A stretch of 64,000 nt of DNA, from assembly GCA_015680685.1 (NCBI GenBank), contig MNCI01010481.1, forward strand, positions 174,145-238,144, in the 5' to 3' direction. Below the pieces are notes generated by a model that was not told where the DNA came from, searched no databases, and was given only the letters and a program-made list of their open reading frames with translations. The stretch is from Gnetum montanum (taxonomy: Eukaryota > Streptophyta > Gnetopsida > Gnetales > Gnetaceae). This document shows positions 31,758-43,523 of this stretch, piece by piece (within the stretch, counting starts at the first letter, position 1; each line of letters opens with the position of its first letter). Both the position numbers and the translations under genes were made by a program.

Positions 31758-33133
31758 CTACAATCATTCAAAGATCAATTGTTAGTAAGGTTATCAAAAG
31801 AAGTTCAATTATTTCATACCTTACTTATTGCCTTTAGTAATTGTTGAATTCTTTGCTTAGTGTGATTTTAGAGTTAGAAAGTTTTTCAAGGAAGTTGCTT
31901 TAAAAGTTTAATGTCGGACCTAGTTTGTTTAGGTGAAACATCAAAGGACACGTAATGGTTTTGAGGAACATTTGATAAAATGATGATAAAGGAAAGAATA
32001 GATTTGGCAATGAAGTACTTGGAGGGTATAAAATGATGCGGTGGTGTGCAAAAAGTACAAATTACAAGAGTCACACAAGTGGGTCCTTCCCAAAGTAGGT
32101 TCCAACCTATAATGCTCTTGGGTAACCACACCTTAAAATGTCCGTAGGCACTAGAAGAGTTAAATGTAATCTATGCCAATGCAACAAAACACACACATGT
32201 TGATACCACCGTGATGAGATATGAATTCAATGCTATACAAGAAATGAGTCATAATTACATGAATAATGAGATGAGATGAATTGTAGAAGGGATTGCAGAG
32301 ATTGGGACATAAGGTAACTGACTTAGGGCACAATGGATTCTTAGTGTAAGGCATGATTAATGTGTCATTAACCTATCGCTCAAAAATCAGGATCAAGTCT
32401 ATTCCTCTGATCAGTGACATTGCATTGTTTTTTCCCAATGATAGACAACAATAAGAGCACCATGACAGCAAGGTTTACGATCACTTGATGTTTTGTTCAA
32501 GGGAGGAGTGATTTGGAATTACTTTGCGGCACTTTGATCTTGATCTTTTCTTTTTCTCTCTTTTTTTTGATGTTTAATCTAGAGAAGCTGCCTACCTTTA
32601 GGCATGGGTGCATGTCTTTCCAGTGGGACTGGACCCCCTAGAATAGTGTTAGGTTCATTATTAGGTACCTTTAATACTCTTACTCCAATTTTTTGTTAGA
32701 TCTACAAGGATCTTAGTACAACCAGGCTGCATGATAGCTTCCACAGATGTCACCAAAGAGAATCCACAAGTCCCCTTGATGTCACACCCTGGCCATTCCC
32801 TCTTGGTCCATCCTTCTTCGCTCTGGGTATAATGAGCACAAAATTACTTTAAGTTTCAATGATGTTAAGAATATCATTGTACCCAGAGTAGAACCTCTTA
32901 TTAATAGAATGGTTGGGTGGATGTGATGGGCTTGTTGTGCAAATAATTAGTTACCTGAGACTTGATAGCATAGAATAACACCTCAACCAACGAGTCACAT
33001 GAGTGTTTTATTCATAGATGAGATTACTCATAAAAAGACAAAAAGACAAAACAATAAATTAAAAGGTGAAAAACTGGAAAACAAAAAGTTGAAAAATTAA
33101 AGAAACGAAAAAACATTTATTAATTCTGTGTTG
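31758..33133 (-). other. Element B spacer
   Basis: AT-rich, non-coding. It carries the clade landmarks in minus orientation: the post-gag motif (33160-33150), 'acccatgcctaaag' (near 32605) and 'cctactttgggaaggaccc' (near 32090), then 'ctttctaactct' shortly before the ORF. There is no internal TATA/array block, so the promoter-like segment of elements 1 and D has been lost. Confidence 0.55.
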
Positions 33134-35427
33134 TTAGAATGGAGGAAACCCCCCATAACTAAATAGTTGAGCATGACTAGAATTAATAAATGGAAGGTTA
33201 GGATCCTTGCATGTTGGAAATATTGGGACCTGGTCATACTTACCCCATTGGGGTTCACACACTTGATTAGAGTTGACATAGTGGGGCAAATTATAAGATG
33301 TGGTTAATTTATAAGGCATTGGCCCACTATGGTACTTGTGATCGTAAGATGGTATGCAAGGATCAACATCTCTCCCCATGTGGCAATATTCATTAGGCCT
33401 CATGGTTGTTGGAGTATTGAGTGGTGGCCTTGATAAGGTAACATGAGGCATTGGGTTTGAAGAGGAAGATGCACCACAGTGTTGGATTTGTGCTGAGTTG
33501 GCAGATGCAGTGGTTTCTGAACTATGGTGTCCCTTTCGATAGTCATGTTTAAAGAAAGGATGCTTTCGATGTTGTGGAGGGTTCCCACTACTGTTGACAG
33601 TAGTAGCACAAGTAACATTTGTGGGTTGGTGTTGTGGTGCAAAGCCTTTTGGCACAACTGGTGGCGATGTAGAAGAGGGTGAAGTATGAGAATATTGAGG
33701 TTGAGGAGAAGTGTAAGGAACATGAGGTGGTGATCTTGTTGGAGAGGACATGGGTGGATAGTACTTAGGAGAATGATAATGATGAGGTGAGGTAGAGGAT
33801 GCTAAACCCATTGGAGAAATAGGGTGTTGAACATGATAAGCATTTGGCGTTGGGACATACAAAGGGTATGGTCTAGTTGGCAGTGGCCTCCCCCACAACT
33901 GAGTTTTTTGCCACTATGGTTGGACACAGTATTTTTGTATGAACTCTGGATGTAACATTCCTTCCCAATGCTCATGTAAATGTGACAAGATTGGGCATTG
34001 ACCTTTGGGGTGATTGTATAGGCAAATATTACATTGATATGTATGATTGGCAATTGCGTTCCTATCCTTATTTTCTTCAACCCTTTGTTTCGATTGTTGT
34101 GTGGTGTCCTGTCCTGTTTCTTGATTTGGCATAGTTGTGCCTCTACTATTGTTAGCATATTCTCCATATTTTTCATGCACCCACTCCATCATCTTATTAA
34201 TCTTTGCCTCGATTTCATCTAGTGATTGTTGCATTGGCAAAGGTAGAAATGGTTGCACCTCCTCAAGGTGAGCTGATTTCTCCTCCTTATGGTTATGGAC
34301 CTTGGCTAATTCGAGATTTTGGTCCCATTGAGAGTTTTCAACATTCTTCCATTTAGCCATTTCTCCTTCTTATTTTGCTACTTCTTAATAAGCTCTTGAA
34401 TTCGATGGGTTTGTAGCTTGTATAGTTGTCTTCGGGCATACATCCCTAGGGTTTCCCTTGTTTCATTACGGAGCCCATCCATGATGTGATACATTAGCCT
34501 TTCCTCAGAGAACCCATGGAATGGGTAGTTGTTTAACAGTGCATAATATCTTTCTAAGGCCATGTCCAAGGGTTCATGTTGTCCCTGTTTCCATTCTTGG
34601 ATTTGTCTCCTCAAGGCTGACACTTTGGCATAGGTTTGATATCTTTCATTGAAGAGCTCTACCATTGTTGGCCAATGTCGAATTGATTTTGGTCTTAAGG
34701 ATCTATACCATACTTTTTCTTGGCCAAAAAGTGTCATAGGAAAGAGCTTAAGTTTTTGCCATCCATTATCGATATTGTTCCATACACAGGCATCATGAAA
34801 GGCTTGTAGATGTTGTTGTGGATCTAAATCATAGCCTCCTGAAAATTTGAGAAAGTTATTTAAATCAAGCATGGGTAGACGGCTTTCCTTATGATGCCTG
34901 TGGGCTATTCAAACAGCCTCTTGTATATGCATTAGGCTCTTAGTGGCCAACAGGGGTTCATCGTCACTAGGTAGGTTATGAGTTTGCGAGTTGGGACGAT
35001 GTAGTCTTTGTTCATGTTGGTGTTCCTAATTTTGCCCGTGGGTTCGATTTCTATTTCTACGCTGACCCCTAGAGAGATGATCATCCATGTCATGACCTGA
35101 CGTTGAAGGAGCAGAGGAAGAGAAAGAGTTGGAAGACTCTTCATGACTTTTGTAAGTCTCCCAATCATCCTTGGATAAATTTTTGTTAATTATTGAGAAG
35201 GTCCTAGGCCTTTCGGGCCCCCTCGTACTATGGAATTTCCCATCCTCACTAGAGGTATCTGTGTGGGATGACAAAAGTTCTTGAGTATTGTTGGGGTATC
35301 CCTAAACATATGAAACTCTTGCATAAGATTGAGTACTCCAAACTTCATCTTCATCATAAACTTTGTGGGTTCTCCAATGAATTGCCTCATTAGTGGTTGT
35401 GAGATCATAGTCTTGTGAGAGAGACAT
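33134..35427 (-). pseudogene. gag of element B
   Basis: From ATG at 35427 (MSLSQDYDLTTT) the reading continues with few breaks: a Ser/Arg-rich region, then capsid at about 34870-34380 (LKFSGGYDLDPQQHLQAFHDAC, KVWYRSLRPKSIRHWPTMVELF, RNETRETLGMYARRQLYKL), a zinc knuckle CNICLYNHPKGQCP near 34030-33980 with intact CX2CX3HX4C, and a long Pro/Ser/His/Tyr-rich tail of about 250 residues ending SYGGFPPF at 33134. The frame has stops near 35320, 35030, 34930, 34375 and 33915. It is the best-preserved gag in the window and ends its element's coding part. The N-terminal block differs from A, D and E and resembles C. Confidence 0.75.
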
Positions 35428-35540
35428 TGTTGTGAATCGTGTGTGACTTAGATGAAATTAATTTCTTTTTAAAAAGATATCTCATGAATACTTTGTTACA
35501 ACGATCTTGTATGATATAACTAATCTAGATAACTAGCACC

Positions 35541-35559
35541 ATCCTCAGCAACGACGCCA
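35541..35559 (-). other. Primer binding site of element B
   Basis: On the minus strand TGGCGTCGTTGCTGAGGAT follows the 5' LTR after one T. It has three mismatches to the tRNA-Asp-complementary 19-mer, all C-to-T or G-to-A. Confidence 0.78.
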
Positions 35560-35560
35560 A

Positions 35561-36451
35561 TGATGAGTGGCGAGGTACCCCTACACTCAACCATACGAAT
35601 ACAAGCGTTCATGCAGGATTCAGTCGAACTCCGCAAATGGGATAGTTGTGGTATCTAGATAGTTACATGTTGATCGCAGTTTGCTGTCTTCCCACCTAGA
35701 CTAGTATTTGCTTTGTCACGTATGGTTTAGTCCAGAGTGAGGCGTATGATGTGATCCTAAACTAGTGCTACTCCTAGAGATAAGGGAAAATAATCTTGAT
35801 TAAACTAATAAGCAATAGGAAATGAAGTCTAAGCTAGCCTAAGTGCAATGAGCATCTATTCCTTAATCATCCATACACATCTTGAACCTCGTGCATGACC
35901 ACTACTAGGATTATCAAGCGTAGATCCTAGGTACGCTACTGGGTTACCAAGTAGTTACACTTAAATGCTCGTGATTAAGTCGTAGTCATTCCGCATTTAA
36001 CAACAAGAATAGTAAATGATGGTAAAGAAATATTACTAAGAAAATAATAAATAACAATAACAATTAAACAATTAAAACTAAGTGAATGCTACAATGATGA
36101 AGTAATCTTGATCTTTATTTCCGTTCATGTGCATGTCCAAGTACGTCACACTCGAATAAAGGTGCTGTACAATTAAAAGCATCACATTATGGGCATGCAC
36201 TTGGAAAAATAGTCTAACTCCTATGGAAACAAACTGCAAGGGCTTCGCTACAACTACTAGAAAGATGATCGTAAGTGCAGCGGGAGCACACTTATTTATA
36301 GGCTAGAATAGATGCTGCGTAAATGGGGCCGCGTATACGGGGCTTAGTATACGGGGCCTAGTATATGTGGGTGGCCTAGTATATGGGGCCTAGTAGATGG
36401 GGCCTAGTATACAGGGCCTAGTATATGCGACCTGGTTAACACGATTCATCA
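35561..36451 (-). repeat. 5' LTR of element B
   Basis: 891 bp; plus-strand ends TGATGAGTGGCG and CGATTCATCA. TATAAATA at 36300-36293 and a GGCCTAGTATAC-type array at 36330-36430. It is very similar to the 3' LTR along its length. Confidence 0.84.
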
Positions 36452-36945
36452 AGCCCCAAGGTAGGTAATATGTTGGTGATTGCATATACATATTATTAGT
36501 ACATATATTACACATCATGAGATAAATTGTTGATGGGTACTAATGTTCATGAAATTTGCTCATTGTCTATCATAATAATAGGGTAGATGTAATCTATTGC
36601 TAACATACTTGTAGGCGAAGGTACATAGCGAATCCATAGCCTCCCTCATGAGATGTGAATGTTCTAACCACTAAAATATACCCCATAGATGTATTTGTAA
36701 TCTCATTCTCATTATTATTTTTGTTTTTATGTGTAAAGGCCATAATCTACTATATGAGAAAATATCAATCACTATATGTTATCATGAATTATTTTATTTA
36801 TAAAAAATTCAATAAGGTCTTGAAAATGCAATTATCATTACACTTTTCAATAAGGAAAATGGAAGATATTTGGAGAGTTCCTACCTTTTTAAAAATTTGT
36901 ATTTTTTATGCTATATTATTCACTGAGGTCTTATTATTGACACTT
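36452..36945. other. Short unique spacer between elements B and C
   Basis: Continues the tandem repeat cut by B, then AT-rich DNA. An open frame at 36655-36948 (97 codons, hydrophobic) has no recognisable family and runs into the C insertion point; I treat it as chance. Confidence 0.4.
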
Positions 36946-37849
36946 TGATGAGTCATCAGTTGGCTAGTTTATCTAATAAAAAGTCAACTTTTTGAAAGGC
37001 TTCAATGTCAAGGCTTCGACAACAAGGTTTTGATGTCAAGGCTCCAACAACAGGTTGTATCAACAAGGCCTCGTTGATGTAGTCAGCTACGTTGACAAGG
37101 CCCCGTCGACGTAGCCTAGTAATAAACTCTATAAATACGTTCTCATATTTGTGTTTATGCAGTTATTTGGTTAATAGAGTAGCCAAACTCTTGCAGTCTT
37201 ATTTTGTAATCTTAGAGAATAGTCAATGAGTGCCTGCAGTGTGGACTTGAGTCAATTGTACAACGTCTTATTCGAGTGGCAATGTACTTGGACACATTCC
37301 ATGAATGACAATAAGATCAAGATTAATTTTTATTCATTACAGCACTTTGACTTAGATTAAATTTACTTTTAATGCAATTCATATTTCATGTACTTAGTTA
37401 ATATTTATGTTTCCATGCATGTTAATGAATTGGTAGAATGAACATGGCCAATTTCGAGTGTAAACACGCATTCACTTGGTAATCCCAGCAACATTATTAC
37501 TTGGTTCACCCAGTAGCATAGCACTTGGTAATCCCAGTAGTGGATATGTGGGTTCAAGATATGTATGACAAGTTGGGAATGGACACTCATTGCCCGTAGG
37601 CTAGTTTAGGCTTCATGTTTATGTTGTTAATTAGATTAAGTAATTGATTTATTTATTATCATTAGGAGAAACATAAGGCCAAAACAAGATCAATTATCAT
37701 ATGCCTCACTCTGGACTAAACCACACATGACAAAGCTACCACTAGTCCAAGTGGGAAGATAGCGAACTACTATCAAGGCATAATGATCTAGATGCCACAA
37801 CTAGTCCCATTCATATGGTTGGGTGTAGGGGGTACCTTGCTGCTCATCA
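36946..37849 (+). repeat. 5' LTR of element C
   Basis: 904 bp, starts TGATGAGTCATCAG, ends GCTGCTCATCA, TATAAATA at 37130-37137. U3 has 'aaggcttcgatgtc' and 'gttgac.aggccccgtcgacgtag' repeats upstream of the TATA box. It contains the shared word CTTGGTAATCCCAG(T/C)A several times in R/U5 (37480-37540). Confidence 0.85.
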
Positions 37850-37850
37850 T

Positions 37851-37869
37851 TGGCGCCGTTGCCAGGGAT
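37851..37869 (+). other. Primer binding site of element C (best preserved)
   Basis: TGGCGCCGTTGCCAGGGAT has a single mismatch to the 19-mer complementary to the tRNA-Asp 3' end and begins two bases after the LTR. Confidence 0.85.
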
Positions 37870-37974
37870 GGTGCTAGTTATCTAAATTAGTTATATCATA
37901 CACAATCATTGTAAATGCATTAACAAACTATCTTTGGGAAAATACTAAGTCACACACATCATACACCAACAATA

Positions 37975-39600
37975 ATGTCTCTTTTACAAGGAAGTGATAA
38001 TGCATTGTATGAAGAGAACATTGATTAGAGAACCAATGAGATATATGTTGAAGAAAATTAGAGTGACCAACCCCATGCATGGGTTTCATATGTTCATGAC
38101 CACCTTGACTAGGCTCAAGGACTACATTCACTTAAGGCAGACAACCCCAGAGGAGATGAAGTAAGTCCTAGACAAGGGGAGTCCTCAAGGCCTAGGACCT
38201 CCTTAAAACCTAAAAAAGATAAATTAAGAGACTATGGGGAACACTATCAAAGCTATGGCAATCCTCCTAGTTTATCATCTTCCTCTTCCTCTTCAATGTC
38301 TAGTTTTGATGAAGATGAACATAGGTATAGAGATCAAGCTCCACTATGGGTTTGAAATAAGAATAGAAATCGAACCCAAGGGCAAAATCAAAGACATCAA
38401 AATGAACATAGACAAAATCATCATAATCAGAAAAATAGAAATACAAATAGAAATTTTCACCATGACATGTTTGATGATAGTGAATCCTTGTTGGCCACTA
38501 AGAGCCTAATGTAGATCATAGAGGCAGTTAAGATACCCCACAGGCATTGCAAGGAAAGTCACATCAAAAGGATTGATATGAATAACATCCATAAATTTGA
38601 GGGAGGCTATGATTCTGATCCACAACGTCACTTACAAGCCTTCCATGATGCTTGTGCCTTGCAAAATATTGAAAATAAGTGGCAAAAGCTTAAGATCTTC
38701 CCTAAGACACTAATAGATGAAGTTGAAAGTTGGTATAGATCATTGGAACCAAGTTCCATCCACTAGTGGTCTACAATGGTAGATATTTTCAATGAAAAAT
38801 ACCAAACTTATGCAAGAGTGTCCAACCTAAGAAAAAATATCCAAGGATGGAAGCAAAAAAATCATGAACCCTTGGATGTGACCTTGGATAGATGCTATTC
38901 GCTACTACATAGATGTCCTGGCCATGATTTCTCTCAAAAAGAGAAACTTTTCCACATCATAGATGGAATTTGTAATGAAACAAGGGAGACCCTTGGGATG
39001 TATGCTCAAGGTTAGTTATACAAACTAAAAGCTCATCAGATACAAAGGCTAATCAGGTAGCTAGCAAAAGAAGAAGGAGAGTTATGTAAATGAGAGAATG
39101 TTGAGGAAAATAACTAGGATCCAACTCTTCAAAGAAAAAGGATCCATATCTATGATGAGGAAAAAGAGGTAGCTCTCGATGAGGTAATTTCACAACAAAC
39201 CTTGCCATCTGTAACAATCTCTTGATGAACTCCAGGCAAGGCTAGATAGGATGTTAGAGTGGATAAATGAAAAAGCTACAACTTTCATAGAAATTGTAGA
39301 AAAGAAGGTAACAAAAAATGAACTAGGTGATCACAATAAATGGAAGAAGAAGAACCAAGAAACAACTAGAAACACTTATTAGCAAATAGGAAAAATGGCT
39401 GTAGAAGAAGAGGCTATAGACTCAACCACAGAAGAAGATGATAGATGTGACATCTGCCTATATGACCATCCAAAGGGCTATTTCCCAATCATGTTACATC
39501 TACATGAGTATTGGGCCTTTGCATTGAATTCCAAGTTTGTACAAAAGAAAATGCCTAGAAAATTACCTTTCTCACAAGGTAATCATAGACAATCCTAAAA
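37975..39600 (+). pseudogene. gag of element C
   Basis: ATG at 37975 (MSLLQGSDNALYEEN) with stops soon after, a Ser-rich then Arg/Asn/His-rich region, and capsid at about 38575-39015 (INKFEGGYDSDPQRHLQAFHDAC-like, EKYQTYARVSNLRKNIQGW, GICNETRETLGMYAQG). The zinc knuckle near 39450 reads CDICLYDHPKGYFP, so the last Cys is Phe. Several stops replace Gln or Trp codons. The N-terminal block matches B, not A/D/E. Confidence 0.7.
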
Positions 39601-40299
39601 CCAATCATACCATCCTAGTGGGACTTCTTACTAGCCTCAACACTATGATCTAACACAATGGAAAAACCCACAATCATGGGGGAGGCCATCATCAAACTAG
39701 CACTACCCTTACTACCATCTGAACCTGCATGGATACTATGTTCAACACCATGTTTTCCCAACCAGTTCTACTTCCTCTACTTCAAATCGCTAGTACCATT
39801 CTCTTGAATATCATCGTGGTAGAACATCTTATGAAGGATCACCACCTCAGACCTCTCATCCTTTGTCATATCCTTAATATTCACATACTTCCCTCCACCA
39901 TATGTTGCCACTAGCAACATAGGAAGGTTTAGCACCATGACATCAATGAGAAAATGCCACTTGTGCTATGAACATACATGGAAATGATAATGTCAGTAGA
40001 TCTCCACCAAAACCTTGAAAATGCCCTTTCTTTAGGATGGTTCCCATACGTAAGCAAAACACTTGTGGACCTACTCACTCATCTAAACCAGCACAATGCC
40101 AATCAAGTGCAACATCCTTCCTTTCACAACCAATGTCCTCAAATCCTATGCAAAGGCCTACATCCGTTGTTACTCCAACACCTAACAAAAGCGATGAATC
40201 TAGCATTGTGGAGAGATAAAAGAATCCATGCATCACTACTAATAGTAAAGGTTGCAGTTGTGGACCAAAAATTCAAAATATTAATACAACCAACAACAA

Positions 40300-40717
40300 A
40301 GCTAAGGAATAAGTGTGTGAGCAAAAACTAGCCTACGTAGTAGCCACTAAACCAGAAGACACTTAGTGGCTTGAAAATGAGAATATAAAATTATTTCAAA
40401 AATGCATGGAGGAAATTGATCCACTTATTAGTTCTAGACATAAGAAAATGGACCAAACAGACGACTTAGACACAGATATCTTATGCTTTGATTATACACT
40501 GGAAAAGGNTGACTTAGACACAGATATCTTATGCTTTGATTATACACTGGAAAAGGATATTAAACATGAAGACCCAAGAATTAAAATGGAAAATCAAGAA
40601 GAAGAAGCAAACACACTTGGACCTCCAAAAATAGAAATACCTTCAAGTCTAGATGAAGATACATCTTCAAATGATCCAAATGAGACTATCACAAATGTTA
40701 GATGTGCTACCACATGA
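40300..40717 (+). pseudogene. Remnant of the protease-RT linker, with an assembly duplication
   Basis: An acidic frame (DLDTDILCFDYTLEKDIKHED, then SLDEDTSSNDPNE and VRCATT) lies where A and D have the region around the end of protease. A 46-bp exact duplication (40463-40508 and 40511-40556) flanks a single N at 40509. Coding ends at 40717 with no RT sequence after it. Confidence 0.5.
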
Positions 40718-41858
40718 TTAATTAAATCAGTAATAGTGATAGATGGAAAATGGATGGTGTATAACCAAGGAATTGTGCAATCCATCTCCTAAATGTGTAG
40801 CCATAAGATTAGTCATGGGGGAGATGCTCCATCCTAGTTCAAGAACTAATAAGTGTTTTTCACCTTTTTAGTTTTACAATTTCTTATCATTTTCCTATTT
40901 CTTGCAGAATTTTCTAATTCTTACTATGTTTTCCATTTCTTAATAATTTTCTTTTCTTTATATTTTTCTCTTTTCTTGAGTCATTTCCTTTATGTTTTAT
41001 GAATGTATTTTATATTTCCATTAATAATATTGCCAAGTCATGATGCAGAAGTTAACACTATGTGTTGGGTTTTTATTCTATGCTATCAAGATGCTTGGGT
41101 AAGTAATTTTGGACATGGTCAAGTACCTTACATCTTGATCTCTGCAATCCCTTCTCATGCCATTATTCACCTCATTGTTGCATGTGATTATGAGCCTTTT
41201 GGTTTTGTGTAGTATAGTACAACATCCCAACCATAGTAGTTGTGTGTTGTTGGAATGAAGGCATGGTCTACATTTAACTTCTTGGATGCCCATGGACATC
41301 TATAAAAGTGGTTATGCAAGGGCATTGTGGTAGGAGCCTACTTTGGGGAGGACCCATTTGAATAACTTTTGTTGATCATGGCTTTGAACTAACCTTCACA
41401 TCTTTCAAAACATCAATGACAGTTTTTTTGAATTTATGCATAATTTTGGAACTACTTCTCACCACTTTCAATTACTTTTTTTTTTTACTTTTTCCTACTT
41501 TTCTATTAAAATATCCTTCAAGTTCAATATTTCTTGGCCATCTTCTAAATCAAACCTTTGGTTTTAATTGTTTGAAAACTTGTGTGCTTCCAGAGTTATG
41601 CTTATTAGTCATGGGGGCTAAGGATGTTTACTTTGAAATTTTGAAATTTTTCTAACATCCTATTTTCAAACATCATGGTAACTAATAGTAATTGATCAAA
41701 ATAATGTGAACAACTTGATGATTTTAGTTACCTCATAGCCTTGGGCATAGTATGCTATCATCACCTTGTGCTTAAATGAAAACTAAGGGGTTCCAAAAGG
41801 GTTAATTATTAAGGAAAATTTACCAAAACTAATGTTGATCCATTGGTGACTATAGGTA
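40718..41858 (+). other. Element C spacer
   Basis: AT-rich, non-coding. AGTCATGGGGG occurs at 40811-40821 and again at 41607-41617; the 'gcctactttggggagg' block is at about 41335. T-rich 'ttttcttatttcc' words follow the first motif, as in A, D and E. Confidence 0.55.
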
Positions 41859-42011
41859 ATGCTAAAAGAAATGCCTAATGAAGAAGGTCTTTTGCTAAGC
41901 ATGGAATTAAAGCCAAGAGAGGGACAATGGAGGATATGCCATGGACAAATGGTAGCACATACAAGATAGCAGCTCAAGCATCACATGTTTACTAGATCCA
42001 TGGGACGATGA
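41859..42011 (+). pseudogene. Short post-pol ORF remnant of element C
   Basis: ATG at 41859 lies just after GACTATAG, and the following CTAAAAGAAATGCC aligns with the start of the ORF of element B (CCTAAAAGAGGACAA). About 50 codons with one stop. Only the N-terminal end of the clade's post-pol ORF remains. Confidence 0.35.
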
Positions 42012-42353
42012 GAATAAATTTCAATCCATCCTTTAGGAATGTTGCACATAATCAAAGAAGCATCGACATAACAATCTAGGTTGGAAGTCTACCACAACTT
42101 GTGGCAATAAGAAGAATCATCTTTAGTGGATTCTTGAAGACCTTTGCAAATTTTGTAATCTTCAAAGCTTGTCCAGTCTTTTTGTCACTCTTTCATTTTG
42201 TATGCATCCACTTGAATAAAATTTTGTAATGCAGCACTTAGAGTCAGTCAGTAGTTAGCATCACTCAATAATTTCATACCTTTCCAATTTTGCAAAGAAA
42301 GCTCAACCATATCTTGTTAACTCAAGGATGAGTTTTTATTAATCATGGAGGTA

Positions 42354-43380
42354 TGATGAGTCATCAGTTGGTTAGGTTATTTGATAAAAAGTCAACTTTT
42401 TGAAAGGCTTCGATGTCAAGGCTTCTACAACAAGGCTTCAACAATAAGGTTTTAATGTCAAGGCTTTGACAACAAGGCTCTGATGTCAAGGGTCTGATAA
42501 CAAAGCTTTGATGTCAAGGCTTCGATGTTAAGGCTCTGACAATAGGCTACGTTGACGAGGTCTTGTTGACATGGTCAGCTATGTTGATGAGGCCTTGTCG
42601 ACATAACCTAACAATAAACTCTATAAATACGTGTTCACAGCCATGTTTATGTAGTTCTTTGGTTAATAGAGTAGCGAAACTCTTGTAATTTTATTTTGTA
42701 ATCTTAGTGAACACTCAGTGAGTGCCCGCAGTGTGGATCTAAGTCAATTGTACGACGTCTTATTTGAGTGGCAATGTACCTGGACACATTCCATGAATAA
42801 CAATAAGATCGAGATTGATTCTCATTCATTACAGAACTTTGACTTAGATGAAATTTACTTTTAATGCAATTTATATTCCATGTACTTTAGTTAATATTTA
42901 TGTTTCCATGCATGTTCATGAATTGGCAGAATGAGCACGATTGATTTTTAGCATAAACATGCATTCACTTGGTAATCCCAGCAACATTATTGCTTGGTTC
43001 ACCCAGTAGCATAGCGCTTGGTAATCCAAGTAGTGGATACATGGGTTTAGGATGTGTACGAAAAGCTGGGAATGAGCACTCATTTCCTGTAGGCTAGTTT
43101 AGGCTTTATGTTTATGTTGTTAATTAGATTAAGTAATTGATTTCTTTATTATCATTAGGAGAAACATAAGGCCAAACAACATCAATTATCATATGCCTCA
43201 CTTTAAACTAAACTATATGTGATAAAGCTACCACTAGTCCAAGTGGGAACATAGTGAATTGTGATCAAGGCATAATGATCTAGATGCCACAACTAGTCCC
43301 ATCTATGAAATTTGATCGGATTATGCATGAACGGTTGTGATTCGTATGGTTGGGTGTAGGGGGTACCTTGCCACTCATCA
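42354..43380 (+). repeat. 3' LTR of element C, expanded U3
   Basis: 1027 bp, starts TGATGAGTCATCAG, ends TTGCCACTCATCA, TATAAATA at 42622-42629. It exceeds the 5' LTR by about 120 bp because the 'aaggcttcgatgtcaagg / acaacaagg' words form more copies (42405-42545). The polypurine tract before it is worn (AATCATGGAGG). Confidence 0.85.
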
Positions 43381-43523
43381 CACATGTCTTTAATATATAG
43401 AAATTGTTTCTCCTCAATGTTCTATTTGTAGAATTGAATACTTATATTCTCATGTTTTTTTGAGTGTCCTATTGCACATGCTTAGAAATTGAGATCTAGA
43501 ATTTGTAATAACTTTCAACCAAG
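43381..43523. other. Short spacer between elements C and E
   Basis: 143 bp of AT-rich DNA with no recognisable feature. Confidence 0.4.

Larger units (their letters stand above)
30263..36451 (-). mobile_element. Gypsy element B: gag-only non-autonomous copy
   Basis: Minus-strand element with LTRs at 30263-31141 (3') and 35561-36451 (5'), and a 4.4-kb interior with PBS, a nearly readable gag, spacer, a short post-pol ORF and the polypurine tract (AGTCGTGGGGG, 31154-31144). Flanks AGCAC (30258-30262) and AGCCC (36452-36456) fit a 5-bp target duplication with one change. Protease, RT, RNase H and integrase are missing: gag ends at 33134 and the post-ORF motif AGTTATGGGGG follows immediately (33160-33150). 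Confidence 0.85.
36946..43380 (+). mobile_element. Gypsy element C: gag-only non-autonomous copy
   Basis: LTRs 36946-37849 and 42354-43380 flank 4.5 kb with PBS, broken gag, the remnant of the protease-RT linker, spacer, a short post-pol ORF and polypurine tract. Flanks CACTT (36941-36945) and CACAT (43381-43385) fit a target duplication with one change. Protease, RT, RNase H and integrase are missing; coding similarity stops at 40717 and the post-pol landmark AGTCATGGGGG follows at 40811. Confidence 0.85.
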
